From Pseudomonas triticifolii (lineage in GTDB: Bacteria; Pseudomonadota; Gammaproteobacteria; Pseudomonadales; Pseudomonadaceae), in assembly GCF_014358015.1 (NCBI RefSeq), contig NZ_JACONV010000001.1:558001-622000 (forward strand): DNA of 64,000 nucleotides, in the 5' to 3' direction. Shown piece after piece: positions 9,731 to 19,162 of this stretch. The notes below the pieces were generated by a model that worked only from the letters and a program-made list of their open reading frames with translations, made no database searches and was not told where the DNA came from. Position numbers and translations under genes: made by a program. The number at the start of each line of letters is the position of its first letter. The first letter of the stretch is position 1.

Positions 9731-10798
9731 ATGGCGCTGACTGACCAGTCCACCGACATTCGTAGCGGCGAAGAACTCGACATCGCCCTGATCGACCCGT
9801 ACCTCAAGACCCACATTCCTGACCTGCACGGCGCGCCCGTCATCAGCCAGTTCCCGGGAGGCGCATCCAACCTCACCTACCTGATCCAGTACCCGGGTCA
9901 GGAGCTGGTGCTGCGTCGGCCACCCTTTGGACACAAGGCGCGTTCGGCCCATGACATGGGCCGCGAGTACCGCATCCTCAATCAGCTCAAGGATGCATTT
10001 CCCTACTGCCCCAAGGCATATCTGCACTGCACTGACGAGTCGGTGATGGGGTCCGAGTTCTACGTCATGGAACGCGTCAAAGGCATCATCCTGCGCTCGG
10101 ACCTGCCGCCTGCGCTGGGTCTTGATGCGCTGCACACTCAGGCGCTGTGCAAGAGCTTCATCGACAAGCTGGTGGATCTGCATCGGGTCGATTACCAAGC
10201 GTGTGGGCTGGGCGACCTGGGCAAGCCGCAGGGCTATGTGCAGCGGCAGATTCTGGGCTGGACTGAACGTTACGAAAAAGCCATGACCCCCGACGCGCCT
10301 GCCTGGGCGCAGGTCAAGGCCTGGCTTTTAGCCAAGATGCCTGCAGACTCACCGGTTTCCAGCATCGTACACAACGATTACCGCTTCGATAACGTCATCC
10401 TCGATCCTGATAACCCGATGCGCATCATCGGTGTGCTGGACTGGGAGCTGACCACCCTGGGCGATCCGCTGATGGATCTGGGCAACACCCTCGCCTACTG
10501 GATTCAGGCCGACGACCCTGCGCCAGTGCAATTGATGCGTCGCCAGCCCAGTCATGCACCCGGCATGCTGACCCGCCAGCAATTCGTCGACTACTACGCC
10601 GAGCGCGCGGGCATCCCGATCGACAACTTCGACTTCTATTACACCTACGGCCTGTTTCGTCTGGCGGGGATCGTGCAGCAGATTTATTACCGGTTCTACC
10701 ACGGCCAGACCCAGGACAAACGCTTCGCGCAGTTCATTCACATGAACAAGCTGCTGGAGCAAATGAGCCTGAATGTAATCGCCAAATCCAGCCTTTGA
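9731..10798 (+). CDS. Phosphotransferase family protein (ACAD10/11-like kinase fold)
   Basis: A 355-residue aminoglycoside-phosphotransferase-like kinase. It shows a glycine-rich loop (FPGGASNLTYLI), the catalytic Brenner motif HNDYRFDN (near residue 217), and the metal-binding IGVLDWELTTLGDP (near 236). The overall pattern matches the group related to the N-terminal domain of ACAD10/11, proposed to phosphorylate hydroxyacyl substrates before dehydrogenation. AGAAGGGA lies before the ATG. Its stop overlaps the region of the next gene's upstream ATG, so it is likely co-transcribed with the short-chain dehydrogenase. Confidence 0.87.
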   Translation: MALTDQSTDIRSGEELDIALIDPYLKTHIPDLHGAPVISQFPGGASNLTYLIQYPGQELVLRRPPFGHKARSAHDMGREYRILNQLKDAFPYCPKAYLHCTDESVMGSEFYVMERVKGIILRSDLPPALGLDALHTQALCKSFIDKLVDLHRVDYQACGLGDLGKPQGYVQRQILGWTERYEKAMTPDAPAWAQVKAWLLAKMPADSPVSSIVHNDYRFDNVILDPDNPMRIIGVLDWELTTLGDPLMDLGNTLAYWIQADDPAPVQLMRRQPSHAPGMLTRQQFVDYYAERAGIPIDNFDFYYTYGLFRLAGIVQQIYYRFYHGQTQDKRFAQFIHMNKLLEQMSLNVIAKSSL

Positions 10799-10821
10799 TG
10801 ACATCAGAACAAGGAAAAGAC

Positions 10822-11589
10822 ATGTCCAGAACCCAGCTTTTCGACCTCGACGGCAAGATTGCTTTCGTCTCCGGCGCCAGCCGCGGCATTGGCGAAGCCA
10901 TCGCCCGGTTGCTTGCCCAGCAAGGTGCCCATGTGATCGTGTCCAGCCGCCGAATCGACGGGTGTCAGGCGGTGGCTGACGCCATCACGGCCGAGGGTGG
11001 CAAGGCCACGGCCATCGCTTGCCACATCGGCGAGATGGAGCAGATCAGCAGCGCATTCGAACAGATTCGGCAGCAGTTCGGACGCTTGGATATTCTGGTG
11101 AACAACGCCGCGACCAACCCGCAGTTCTGCAACGTTCTGGATACCGACCTGAGCGCCTTTCAGAAGACCGTGGACGTGAACATTCGTGGCTACTTCTTCA
11201 TGTCGGTGGAGGCCGGCAAGTTGATGCGCGACAACGGCGGCGGCAGCATTATCAACGTTGCGTCGATCAATGGTGTTTCGCCAGGTGCGTTTCAAGGCAT
11301 CTATTCGATGACCAAGGCGGCGGTCATCAACATGACCAAAGTATTCGCCAAGGAGTGCGCCGCGTTCGGCATTCGCTGCAACGCTCTGTTGCCGGGCCTG
11401 ACCGACACCAAATTCGCTTCGGCACTGGTCAAGAACGACGCGATTCTAAACATGGCACTCGCGCAGATCCCGCTCAAGCGCGTGGCAGCACCGAGTGAAA
11501 TGGCCGGGGCCGTGTTGTATCTGGCGAGCGAGGCTTCCAGCTACACCACAGGCGTGGCACTGAATGTGGACGGTGGGTTCTTGTCCTGA
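10822..11589 (+). CDS. Short-chain dehydrogenase/reductase
   Basis: A 255-residue Rossmann oxidoreductase. It has the cofactor loop SGASRGIG (about 15-22), NNAA (about 94-97), catalytic Ser in VASING, and the YSMTK active-site motif (about 161-165). Of the in-frame starts, the ATG at 10822 is preferred because AAGGAAAAG precedes it and the usual FDLDGKIAFVSG opening follows directly. The upstream ATG at 10795 would overlap the kinase stop. The pairing with the ACAD10-like kinase suggests action on a hydroxyacyl-CoA or related lipid. The true substrate is unknown. Confidence 0.9.
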   Translation: MSRTQLFDLDGKIAFVSGASRGIGEAIARLLAQQGAHVIVSSRRIDGCQAVADAITAEGGKATAIACHIGEMEQISSAFEQIRQQFGRLDILVNNAATNPQFCNVLDTDLSAFQKTVDVNIRGYFFMSVEAGKLMRDNGGGSIINVASINGVSPGAFQGIYSMTKAAVINMTKVFAKECAAFGIRCNALLPGLTDTKFASALVKNDAILNMALAQIPLKRVAAPSEMAGAVLYLASEASSYTTGVALNVDGGFLS

Positions 11590-11654
11590 CCCCGTCAGGA
11601 AGGAGCCTGCACGGCGCAGGCGTATGAATTTTATTTTCCATAAACCATTTATTT

Positions 11655-11668
11655 GGAATATATTTTCC
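11655..11668. promoter_or_regulatory. GGAA-N6-TTCC element, candidate RpiR-type operator
   Basis: GGAA (11655-11658) and TTCC (11665-11668) enclose six AT bases, 31 bases before the oxidoreductase start. A further TTCC at 11636-11639 makes a second, wider inverted pair (TATTTTCCA...TGGAATATA). RpiR-family sugar regulators such as IolR are known to use GGAA-N6-TTCC sites. The assignment here is inference only. Confidence 0.4.
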
Positions 11669-11698
11669 GCATAACAACAATCCCTTCTGGAGACTGTC

Positions 11699-12847
11699 AT
11701 GCGGGAAACCCACTCTTCCACGTTGCCCGAATTCGGTATCGGCCTGATCGGTACCGGTTTCATGGGCCGCGCGCATGCTCTGGCGTTTGGCAATGCCAGT
11801 GCGGCCCTCGACCTTCCTGCACGTATTCGCCTCGCCGCGCTGGCCGACGCCGACAGCGTACGTGCCGAGCACTGCGCACAGGCCTGGGGTTTCGATCACA
11901 GCCATGCCGACTGGCAGCAACTGATCGACGACCCTCAGGTACAGATCGTCGCGATCACCACGCCCAATCATCTGCATTTCCCGATGGCCATGGCTGCGAT
12001 TGCCGCTGGCAAGGCGGTGTATTGTGAAAAACCACTGGCAGTCAGTCTGGCTCAGGCTGGTCAGATGCGCCGCAGCGCCAGGGCTTCTGGTGTCGTGACG
12101 CAGGTGGGTTACAACTATCAGCACAACCCCATGATTGGCCTGGCCCGGGAAATGATCGAGGCTGGCGAACTGGGCGACATTGTCAGCTTCCAGGGTGAAT
12201 TCAGCGAAGACTTCATGGGCAATGCGCAGTCGCCCTGGTCGTGGCGCTGCGAAGCCGCTCACGCAGGCGGAGCCCTGGCCGATCTGGGCAGCCACCTGCT
12301 GGCCATGGCGCGGTACCTGCTGGGTGACGTGGAAGCGGTGTGTGCCGATGTCAACACGGTGCACCGCCGACGCCCTGCCAGCGTTGGCAGCACCGAACTG
12401 CGTGACATCGCCGTCGACGACCAGACCCATGCCCTGCTGCGTTTTGCCAACGGCGCACGCGGCACGTTCAGCAGCAGTTGGCTCAAGCACGGTTACAAGA
12501 ATCATCTGAGCTTCGAAATCAGCGGCACTCGCGGCACGCTGGCCTTTGATCAGGAGCGTCTTAACGAGTTGCGCCTTTATCGCGCAGGCGAACCTGGGCG
12601 AGACGGCTTTCAGCACCTGCTGGCCGGACCATCACTGCCTGGCTACGCGGCATTTTGCCCGGCTCCCGGCCATCAACTGGGCTACAACGAACTCAAGGCA
12701 CTGGAGGTTCAGGCGCTGATCATGGCGATGTGTGGCCAAGGCAGTCGCGGCCCTGATTTCGAAGAGGCCTGGCAGATTGAACGCCTGGCCGCCGCGATCC
12801 GCCTGGCCGCCGAGCAACAACGCTGGATAGCACTCGCCGATATTTGA
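11699..12847 (+). CDS. Gfo/Idh/MocA family oxidoreductase
   Basis: A 382-residue NAD(P)-dependent sugar or polyol dehydrogenase. It opens with the dinucleotide loop GIGLIGTGFMGRAHA (about 10-25). The signature VYCEKPLA (about 107-114), whose lysine is part of the active centre, and the later DLGSHLLAMARYLLG helix (His of the catalytic triad) are all present. TCTGGAGAC precedes the ATG. The gene is not grouped with other sugar genes, so the substrate (inositol, glucose or another polyol) is open. A GGAA-N6-TTCC palindrome just upstream suggests control by a sugar-sensing repressor. Confidence 0.9.
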   Translation: MRETHSSTLPEFGIGLIGTGFMGRAHALAFGNASAALDLPARIRLAALADADSVRAEHCAQAWGFDHSHADWQQLIDDPQVQIVAITTPNHLHFPMAMAAIAAGKAVYCEKPLAVSLAQAGQMRRSARASGVVTQVGYNYQHNPMIGLAREMIEAGELGDIVSFQGEFSEDFMGNAQSPWSWRCEAAHAGGALADLGSHLLAMARYLLGDVEAVCADVNTVHRRRPASVGSTELRDIAVDDQTHALLRFANGARGTFSSSWLKHGYKNHLSFEISGTRGTLAFDQERLNELRLYRAGEPGRDGFQHLLAGPSLPGYAAFCPAPGHQLGYNELKALEVQALIMAMCGQGSRGPDFEEAWQIERLAAAIRLAAEQQRWIALADI

Positions 12848-12920
12848 CAGGCTTCCTGCAACATTCGGCAAAGGGTTAGAATGCGCCGCCATTCTGCCCC
12901 TCTGCCATAAGCCGCCCTCC

Positions 12921-13700
12921 ATGCCTTTCGAACTCAGCGTCGACCTGACCACCCTGGCCATTCTGGCGGTGGTTGCCTTCATTGCCGGATTCATCGACGC
13001 CATCGCTGGCGGCGGCGGACTGCTCACCACACCCGCCTTGATGACGGCAGGCCTGCCACCTCATCTGGTGCTGGGCACCAACAAACTCAGTTCCACCTTT
13101 GGTTCAGCGACGGCCAGTTTTACGTTCTATCGGCGCAAGCTGTTCGATCCAAAACAGTGGGTTCACGCCATTATCGGCACAGCCGTTGGTGCGGCGATTG
13201 GCGCAATCATTGCCCATTACCTGCCCGCCGAATGGTTGAACCAGATGCTGCCGGTGATTGTGTTTGGCTGCGGCCTGTATCTGCTGTTTGGCGGCACGCC
13301 CAAGGCACCGCTTGACAGCGACGCGCCGATCAAGAAGAAATGGCAACTTCCGCAAGGCTTGGGTCTGGGGTTTTACGACGGTGTCGCCGGCCCCGGCACC
13401 GGGGCGTTCTGGACGGTCAGCACGCTGCTGATCTACCCGGTCGATCTGGTGAAGGCCAGCGGTGTGGCGCGCAGCATGAACTTCGTCAGCAACGCCGTGG
13501 CGCTGTCGGTGTTCATGTTTTCGGGCCAGGTGGACTACGTGATCGGCCTGTGCATGGGGTTGGCCGTCATGCTCGGCGCTTATTTCGGTGCCGGCACGGC
13601 GATCAAGGGCGGCGCGAAGTTTATCCGCCCTGTGTTCATCACCGTGGTGCTGGGCCTAACCGTACGTCTGGCCTGGCAGCACTGGTTCGGGGGAGCCTGA
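12921..13700 (+). CDS. TSUP family permease (TauE/SafE/YfcA type)
   Basis: A 259-residue inner-membrane protein with about eight hydrophobic helices. The N-terminal repeat carries [18 protein letters not shown] and LGTNKL.STFG (about residues 20-63), and the second repeat carries [15 protein letters not shown] (about 150-165), both hallmarks of the YfcA-like TSUP group, which move sulfur-containing or small organic anions. A -10-like TAGAAT lies about 45 bases upstream. Its last 45 bases overlap the end of nudC on the other strand. Confidence 0.9.
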   Translation: MPFELSVDLTTLAILAVVAFIAGFIDAIAGGGGLLTTPALMTAGLPPHLVLGTNKLSSTFGSATASFTFYRRKLFDPKQWVHAIIGTAVGAAIGAIIAHYLPAEWLNQMLPVIVFGCGLYLLFGGTPKAPLDSDAPIKKKWQLPQGLGLGFYDGVAGPGTGAFWTVSTLLIYPVDLVKASGVARSMNFVSNAVALSVFMFSGQVDYVIGLCMGLAVMLGAYFGAGTAIKGGAKFIRPVFITVVLGLTVRLAWQHWFGGA

Positions 13701-14504
13701 TCGCTCGGCCAGATACGCCTCGATCAGAAAGCGCGCAATAGAGCGGTTGGCCGGCAACGGTGGCAGATCGTCGATCCTGAACCAGCGCGCATCCTCGATT
13801 TCATCGGCCTGCGGCACGATTTCACCGCTCTCGTATTCGGCGTGAAAGCCCAGCATCATCGAGTGCGGAAACGGCCAGCACTGGCTGCCCATGTACTTGA
13901 GGTTCTTGATGCGGACCTGCACTTCCTCCATCACCTCGCGACGCACGCAATCCTCGGCCGACTCGCCGGGCTCGGCAAACCCGGCCAGCGTGCTGTAGAC
14001 GCCCGTCACGAAGCGCGGCGACCGGGCCAGCAGGATTTCATCGCCTCGCGTGATCAAGACAATCATGCTCGGAGAGATGCGCGGGTAGAAGCGCAGGTTG
14101 TCATGTTCACAGTACATGGCGCGTTCGCCAGGCACTTGCACTGTAGGACGACCACAGGCCCCACAAAACCGGTGTTCTCTGGCCCAGGTGCTGATCTGTG
14201 CGGCGTAACCGAGCTTTTGAAAGACTGCAAAGTCGCCCTCCAGCATGAATTGCCGCAAGCCCTGCCAGGAACACCCCTCAACCGCCACCGACCGCTCAAG
14301 CACCAGCAGGTAAACCGCCTCGCCGTCAAAGTGACCGATGCCGTGCTCGCTCTGCACCGGCAGACCCAGCCCTTTAAGCCAGGCTCTGGGGAACATGACG
14401 CCGTTGCCGTCAAGCAGAAACCCTTGGTCGCCATGGACCACAGCCCAACCGCCACTGCCCTCGATGTCCAGTACTGCGGTCGTCCAACGCTCCGGGCGCG
14501 TCAT
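13656..14504 (-). CDS. nudC: NAD(+) diphosphatase / NAD-cap hydrolase
   Basis: A 282-residue Nudix enzyme that splits NAD(H) and, in known homologues, removes NAD caps from RNA. The Nudix box is [20 protein letters not shown] (about 170-190), followed by the NudC-specific [14 protein letters not shown]. The zinc ribbon has FCGACG and AMYC, but the fourth cysteine position reads Asp (CEHD), so the site has three cysteines. The gene overlaps the permease tail-to-tail by 45 bases, which lies in a poorly conserved C-terminal extension. Confidence 0.93.
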   Translation of the reverse strand: MTRPERWTTAVLDIEGSGGWAVVHGDQGFLLDGNGVMFPRAWLKGLGLPVQSEHGIGHFDGEAVYLLVLERSVAVEGCSWQGLRQFMLEGDFAVFQKLGYAAQISTWAREHRFCGACGRPTVQVPGERAMYCEHDNLRFYPRISPSMIVLITRGDEILLARSPRFVTGVYSTLAGFAEPGESAEDCVRREVMEEVQVRIKNLKYMGSQCWPFPHSMMLGFHAEYESGEIVPQADEIEDARWFRIDDLPPLPANRSIARFLIEAYLAERSGSPEPVLPGQTYG

Positions 14505-14543
14505 GTAAAAACTCCTCTGTTCGAACGCAAGCGTACTACCGCT

Positions 14544-15356
14544 TCAATTGTCGAAGACCGGCTTCTGCTTGCTCATCTGCGCAACCATTGCCAGCTTCAG
14601 GTCCGCTGATTGCAACATGGCAGCGTTCCAGATAGCAACGTGCTCGAGGCCATCGTCCACGCTGTGGTCGCGCATATAACCTATCATTTGCTTGGTCCCC
14701 TCGATGGCGATGGGCGATTTTTCGGCGATTTGACGAGCGACCGCCATGACACCGTCCAGCAACGCAGGCGTGTCTTCGAACGTCTGGTTGACCAACCCGA
14801 TACGCAAGGCCTCCTCGGCGCCGACGGTACGGCCGGTATAAGCCAGCTCACGCATGATGCCGTCGGGAATGATTTTCGGCAGGCGTTGCAGGGTCCCGAC
14901 GTCGGCCGCCATGCCCATGTCGATTTCACGGATCGCGAACTGCACGTCGGCGGCCGCATAACGCATGTCGCATGCCGACACCAGATCAATCGCGCCGCCC
15001 AGGCAATAACCCTGAATGGCCGCCAGAACCGGCTTTCGGCACTTGTCGACGGCCGTGAACGAGGCCTGCATGTCGAGAATTGTGCGCCTGAGCACCCTGG
15101 CATTACGCCCTGCGTCCTTGCCTAACTGAGCGGCGACCGATGCCAGCATTTTCAGGTCGATGCCGGACGAAAAATGCTTACCGGCACCGCTGAGCACCAC
15201 GACCCGCACCTTATCTTCTCGCTCGACCCACTGGAAAACCTCGATGATTTCGGTCCAGAACGCTTCGTTCATCGCGTTGACCTTGTCCGCGCGATTGATC
15301 TGCACGTGAGCAATATTATCGTTCAGCTCGACCAGCAAGGTTTGGTAATCAGGCAT
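14544..15356 (-). CDS. Enoyl-CoA hydratase/isomerase family protein
   Basis: A 270-residue crotonase-fold enzyme. Oxyanion-hole segments are present: KHFSSGIDL (about 64-72) and IQGYCLGGAIDLVSACD (about 113-129). The stretch following (MRYAAADVQFAIREIDMGMAADVGTLQRLPK) resembles dienoyl-CoA isomerases (ECH1 type), which carry acidic residues there, so a delta(3,5)-delta(2,4)-dienoyl-CoA isomerase role is more likely than simple hydration. The gene sits 39 bases downstream of the nudC start on the same strand and may be transcribed together with nudC. Confidence 0.88.
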   Translation of the reverse strand: MPDYQTLLVELNDNIAHVQINRADKVNAMNEAFWTEIIEVFQWVEREDKVRVVVLSGAGKHFSSGIDLKMLASVAAQLGKDAGRNARVLRRTILDMQASFTAVDKCRKPVLAAIQGYCLGGAIDLVSACDMRYAAADVQFAIREIDMGMAADVGTLQRLPKIIPDGIMRELAYTGRTVGAEEALRIGLVNQTFEDTPALLDGVMAVARQIAEKSPIAIEGTKQMIGYMRDHSVDDGLEHVAIWNAAMLQSADLKLAMVAQMSKQKPVFDN

Positions 15357-15574
15357 GGCGGGATCCTCGAGAGGCTTTTATTGAATCGTTCGACTATAAC
15401 AAGCCTGGCATGGCAGCCGTAGGCGGCTGATAGGACATTTGCCGGATCCTCAGCCATGCTTTTTCAAAGTCTCCAGGGCCACGTGCCCAGCAAATAGTGT
15501 GAACCGCTGCAAAGCCATGATGTCCAGTATTGGGTGACACTACTACTGCTCCGTCAGTCATCAGAGGGCGATAC

Positions 15575-17059
15575 TTGAATACGTCAAAAGCGGCAACCGG
15601 CATTGAAGGTCTGGACGACATCCTTTCGGGTGGTCTTTCACGCAGTCACGTTTTCCTTCTCGAGGGAGAACCCGGAACCGGCAAGACAACGGTAGCGCTA
15701 CAGTTTTTGCTGGCCGGGGCAGAGGTCGGTGAAGTGTGCCTGTATATCACGCTCTCCGAGACTGAACGAGAGCTACGCGATGGCGCTCGCTCTCATGGCT
15801 GGGAGCTGGATGAGAACATCAAGATTTTCGAGCTGACGCCGCCTGAAAACCTGCTGAATGCCGATCACCATCAGAGCCTGCTGTACTCCTCCGATCTGGA
15901 GCTGGGCGAGGCAACGCGGCAGATTTTTGAAGTGGTCGAGCGCATCAAGCCAACACGGGTGGTCATCGACTCCCTCTCGGAAATCCGTCTGCTGGCGCAA
16001 AGTTCGTTGCGTTACCGTCGGCAGATTCTGGCGATCAAACACTACTTTGCACGCTACGACGCCACCGTGGTGCTGCTGGACGATCTGACCACCGAGGCGC
16101 TGGACAAGACTGTGCACAGTGTTGCGCATGGCGTGATCCGCCTCGAATCGCTGACCCCGTCCTACGGTGCCGAGCGCCGACGCTTGAAGATCGTCAAATA
16201 TCGAGGCCAGAAGTATCGGGGCGGTTTTCACGACTTCAACATTGCCGATGGCGGTATTCAGGTATTCCCGCGACTGGTAGCTGCAGAGCATCGGTCAGAC
16301 TACTCACGCAAGCAACTCAGCAGCGGCATTCAGGCGCTGGACGACCTGCTGGGCGGCGGCATCGAAGGTGGATCCAGCACGCTGATTCTCGGTCCGGCGG
16401 GTACGGGTAAATCGCTCATTTCAATGGTTTTCGCCGCGCAGGCAGTCGCGCGAGGCGAGCGTGTCGGGCTGTTTATCTTCGATGAAGAATTGGGCCTGCT
16501 GTTTGAGCGAATGCTCAAGATCGGTATCGATCTGCGCGCACTGCAGGAAACCGGCAACATGATAATCGAGCAGATCGACGCGGCGGAATTGTCCCCTGGC
16601 GAGTTCTCTCATCGTGTCAGACGCGCCGTGGATAAAAAGCAGATCAAGACCGTGGTCATTGACAGCATTAACGGCTATCAGGCATCGATGCCGGAAGAGA
16701 AGGCGCTCGTGCTGCACATGCACGAGCTTCTGCTCTACCTCAATCGCCAGGGCGCATCGACCTTCATGACCGTCGCCCAGCATGGCCTGGTCGGCGACAT
16801 GCGCTCCCCCGTCGACATTACTTATCTGGCCGACAGCGTGATCCTGCTGCGTTATTTCGAAGCGCTCGGCCAGGTCCGCAGGGCCATTTCGATCATCAAG
16901 AAGCGAACCGGCACCCACGAATCCACGATTCGCGAGTACCGGATCGGCAGCAAAGGCTTGAAAATTGGCGCACCGCTGGAAGCCTTCCAGGGCGTTCTGC
17001 GTGGGGTGCCGACCTATCTGGGCGAAAGCAAACCGCTGTTGACGGACGATGAATTGTGA
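15575..17059 (+). CDS. KaiC-like double-domain RecA-fold ATPase
   Basis: A 494-residue protein with two tandem KaiC domains. Walker A loops are GEPGTGKTT (about 31-39) and GPAGTGKS (about 272-279); the catalytic acidic pair is kept in both (LSETE near 64; FDEE near 307). In the second domain the segment aligned to the cyanobacterial phosphosites (S431, T432) reads D-I-T-Y-L-A-D, giving Thr416 and Tyr417 instead of Ser-Thr. I chose the TTG at 15575 because AGAGGG lies seven bases upstream; a TTG at 15530 would add 15 residues. No kaiA or kaiB is near. The stop overlaps the GTG of the next kinase, so the two are translationally coupled. KaiC-like proteins of pseudomonads have been linked to stress tolerance. 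Confidence 0.9.
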   Translation: MNTSKAATGIEGLDDILSGGLSRSHVFLLEGEPGTGKTTVALQFLLAGAEVGEVCLYITLSETERELRDGARSHGWELDENIKIFELTPPENLLNADHHQSLLYSSDLELGEATRQIFEVVERIKPTRVVIDSLSEIRLLAQSSLRYRRQILAIKHYFARYDATVVLLDDLTTEALDKTVHSVAHGVIRLESLTPSYGAERRRLKIVKYRGQKYRGGFHDFNIADGGIQVFPRLVAAEHRSDYSRKQLSSGIQALDDLLGGGIEGGSSTLILGPAGTGKSLISMVFAAQAVARGERVGLFIFDEELGLLFERMLKIGIDLRALQETGNMIIEQIDAAELSPGEFSHRVRRAVDKKQIKTVVIDSINGYQASMPEEKALVLHMHELLLYLNRQGASTFMTVAQHGLVGDMRSPVDITYLADSVILLRYFEALGQVRRAISIIKKRTGTHESTIREYRIGSKGLKIGAPLEAFQGVLRGVPTYLGESKPLLTDDEL

Positions 17060-19086
17060 ACACTCCTGGGCAATTTTCAGAACGGGCGATCATCCTGGCT
17101 CCGCGAGGGCGTGATAGCCAGATTGCCCTGATGATCCTCAAGGAAGCCGGTTATCCGGCAGTCGTCGCACGCGATCTGAACGAATTGGTTTTTGAACTGC
17201 AGACGGGTGCCGGACTTGCAGTGATTGCCGATGAGGCACTGCGCACGGTTGATATCAGCCCGCTGCTGAATTTGCTGGGCCAGCAGCCTGCCTGGTCGGA
17301 CCTGCCCATCGTACTGCTGACGCATCACGGCGGCCCCGAACAGAATCCATCGGCGCGCCTGGGCAGCCTGCTGGGAAATGTCACGTTTCTGGAAAGACCC
17401 TTCCACCCCGTCACTCTGGTCAGCCTGGTGGCGACCGCCGTACGCGGGCGACGACGACAGTACGAAGCCCGGCTGCACCTTGAAGAGCTGCTGGAAAGCG
17501 AAAAACGCCTGCAGAATGCACTCAAGGCCGGACGTCTTGGCTCATGGGAGCTGCAAGCGGAGCGCTTGCAGATCACGTGCTCGTCGATCACCCGAGGTCA
17601 TTATGGTCGCGAAGAACATGAGCCATTCTCCTACGACGACTGGCTGGGAGTGGTATACCCCGATGATCACCCACGGATGCAATCAGCCCTGCAGCGCAGC
17701 CTGGACACGGGCATGGACTTCATCATCGAGTACCGTAATGTCTGGCCGGACGGATCGCTCAATTGGGTAGACGTGCGTGCGCGCGCCATTCGCAACACTC
17801 AGGGCCAGGTCAGTTCTCTGGTCGGGGTAACGTCCGATATTACCGAGCGCAAACAGGCTGAATCCCAACTGCGACGTCTGAACGAGACACTCGAACAGCA
17901 AGTTGAAGAGCGCACCTCGCAGCTACAACACAAAGAGGAAGTGCTGCGGCAGTCCCAGAAAATGGAAGCGGTGGGGCAACTGACCGGTGGCATTGCCCAC
18001 GACTTCAACAACATGCTGACCGGCATCATCGGCAGCCTGGAGCTGATCAGAAGACGACTTGCCAGAGGACGCACCGAGGGTCTGGATAACCTGATTGATC
18101 TGGGCGTGACGTCAGCCAACCGCGCCGCCGCCCTCACCCACCGCTTGCTGGCGTTTTCGCGGCGTCAGTCACTGGACTCCAAACCGGTAGAAATGAACCA
18201 CCTGATCACAGCCATGGGCGAACTGATCCAGCGCAGTGTCAATGAGAGCATCCAGCTGGACATGCGCCTGGCGGATGACCTGTGGACCGCCGAAGCCGAT
18301 CCCAATCAACTGGAAAACGCTTTGCTCAATCTGGTGCTCAATGCACGGGATGCCATGCCGGACGGTGGCCTGCTCACCGTCGAGACCCATAACCAGCAAC
18401 TCGACAAAGCGTTTACCAACGCCCATGAAAACCTCTTGCCAGGTGATTATGTGGTGCTGAGCATCAGCGACAACGGGTGCGGCATGCCTGACTCGGTCAT
18501 GAGTCGCGCCTTCGACCCGTTCTTCACCACCAAGCCTATTGGCCAGGGCACAGGACTTGGGCTGTCGATGATTTACGGTTTCAGCAAGCAGTCACATGGC
18601 CATGTAGCGATCAACAGCGAGGTGGGTCGAGGCACCACCGTGCAACTGTTCCTGCCACGTTTTCAAGGCGATCAGGATGAAGACGAGCAGCTTTTCCAGA
18701 GCAACGCGGTTTACGCCAACGCAGGCGAAACGGTGCTGATCGTCGAAGATGATCCCGCGGTGAGGGCGTTGGTCAGCGAGGTGCTGAGCGAACTGGGTTA
18801 CACGTACATTGAGGCAGCCGACTCGCTGACAGCGGTGCCTGTGCTGGAGTCAGGCCAGCGCATCGATCTGTTGATCAGCGATGTCGGGCTTCCTGGCATG
18901 AACGGACGACAGTTGGCAGAGATTGCCAGGCAGTTGCGCCCCGACCTGAAAGTGTTGTTCATCACCGGCTACGCCGAGCATGCTGCGGCGCGTGCAGGCT
19001 TCCTGGATACCGGGATGCAGATGATCACCAAACCCTTTGCGTTTGATCACCTGACCTCAAAAGTTCGCGAAATGATCGAGGCCTGA
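17056..19086 (+). CDS. Hybrid histidine kinase (pseudo-REC, PAS, HisKA, HATPase, REC)
   Basis: A 676-residue soluble kinase beginning with GTG inside the KaiC stop (GTGA overlap). Order: an N-terminal receiver-like domain (about 5-125) without an evident phospho-acceptor aspartate at the usual position, a PAS domain with its PAC end (about 145-265, finishing GVTSDITERKQAE), a short coiled coil, HisKA with IAHDFNN (His near 315), HATPase with NARDAMPDGG, DNGCGM and GTGLGLSM, and a C-terminal receiver with acceptor Asp in LLISDVGLPG (near 608) and KPF. There are no membrane segments. Coupling to the KaiC-like ATPase suggests the two work together, with the inactive receiver a possible docking surface. 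Confidence 0.92.
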   Translation: MNTPGQFSERAIILAPRGRDSQIALMILKEAGYPAVVARDLNELVFELQTGAGLAVIADEALRTVDISPLLNLLGQQPAWSDLPIVLLTHHGGPEQNPSARLGSLLGNVTFLERPFHPVTLVSLVATAVRGRRRQYEARLHLEELLESEKRLQNALKAGRLGSWELQAERLQITCSSITRGHYGREEHEPFSYDDWLGVVYPDDHPRMQSALQRSLDTGMDFIIEYRNVWPDGSLNWVDVRARAIRNTQGQVSSLVGVTSDITERKQAESQLRRLNETLEQQVEERTSQLQHKEEVLRQSQKMEAVGQLTGGIAHDFNNMLTGIIGSLELIRRRLARGRTEGLDNLIDLGVTSANRAAALTHRLLAFSRRQSLDSKPVEMNHLITAMGELIQRSVNESIQLDMRLADDLWTAEADPNQLENALLNLVLNARDAMPDGGLLTVETHNQQLDKAFTNAHENLLPGDYVVLSISDNGCGMPDSVMSRAFDPFFTTKPIGQGTGLGLSMIYGFSKQSHGHVAINSEVGRGTTVQLFLPRFQGDQDEDEQLFQSNAVYANAGETVLIVEDDPAVRALVSEVLSELGYTYIEAADSLTAVPVLESGQRIDLLISDVGLPGMNGRQLAEIARQLRPDLKVLFITGYAEHAAARAGFLDTGMQMITKPFAFDHLTSKVREMIEA

Positions 19087-19162
19087 GATAACGCTCAGGC
19101 CTCGGTATGTCCCGCCAGCATTCTGCACATCGCGCGCCGCACTGCCACTTGCCGTACTGCGA

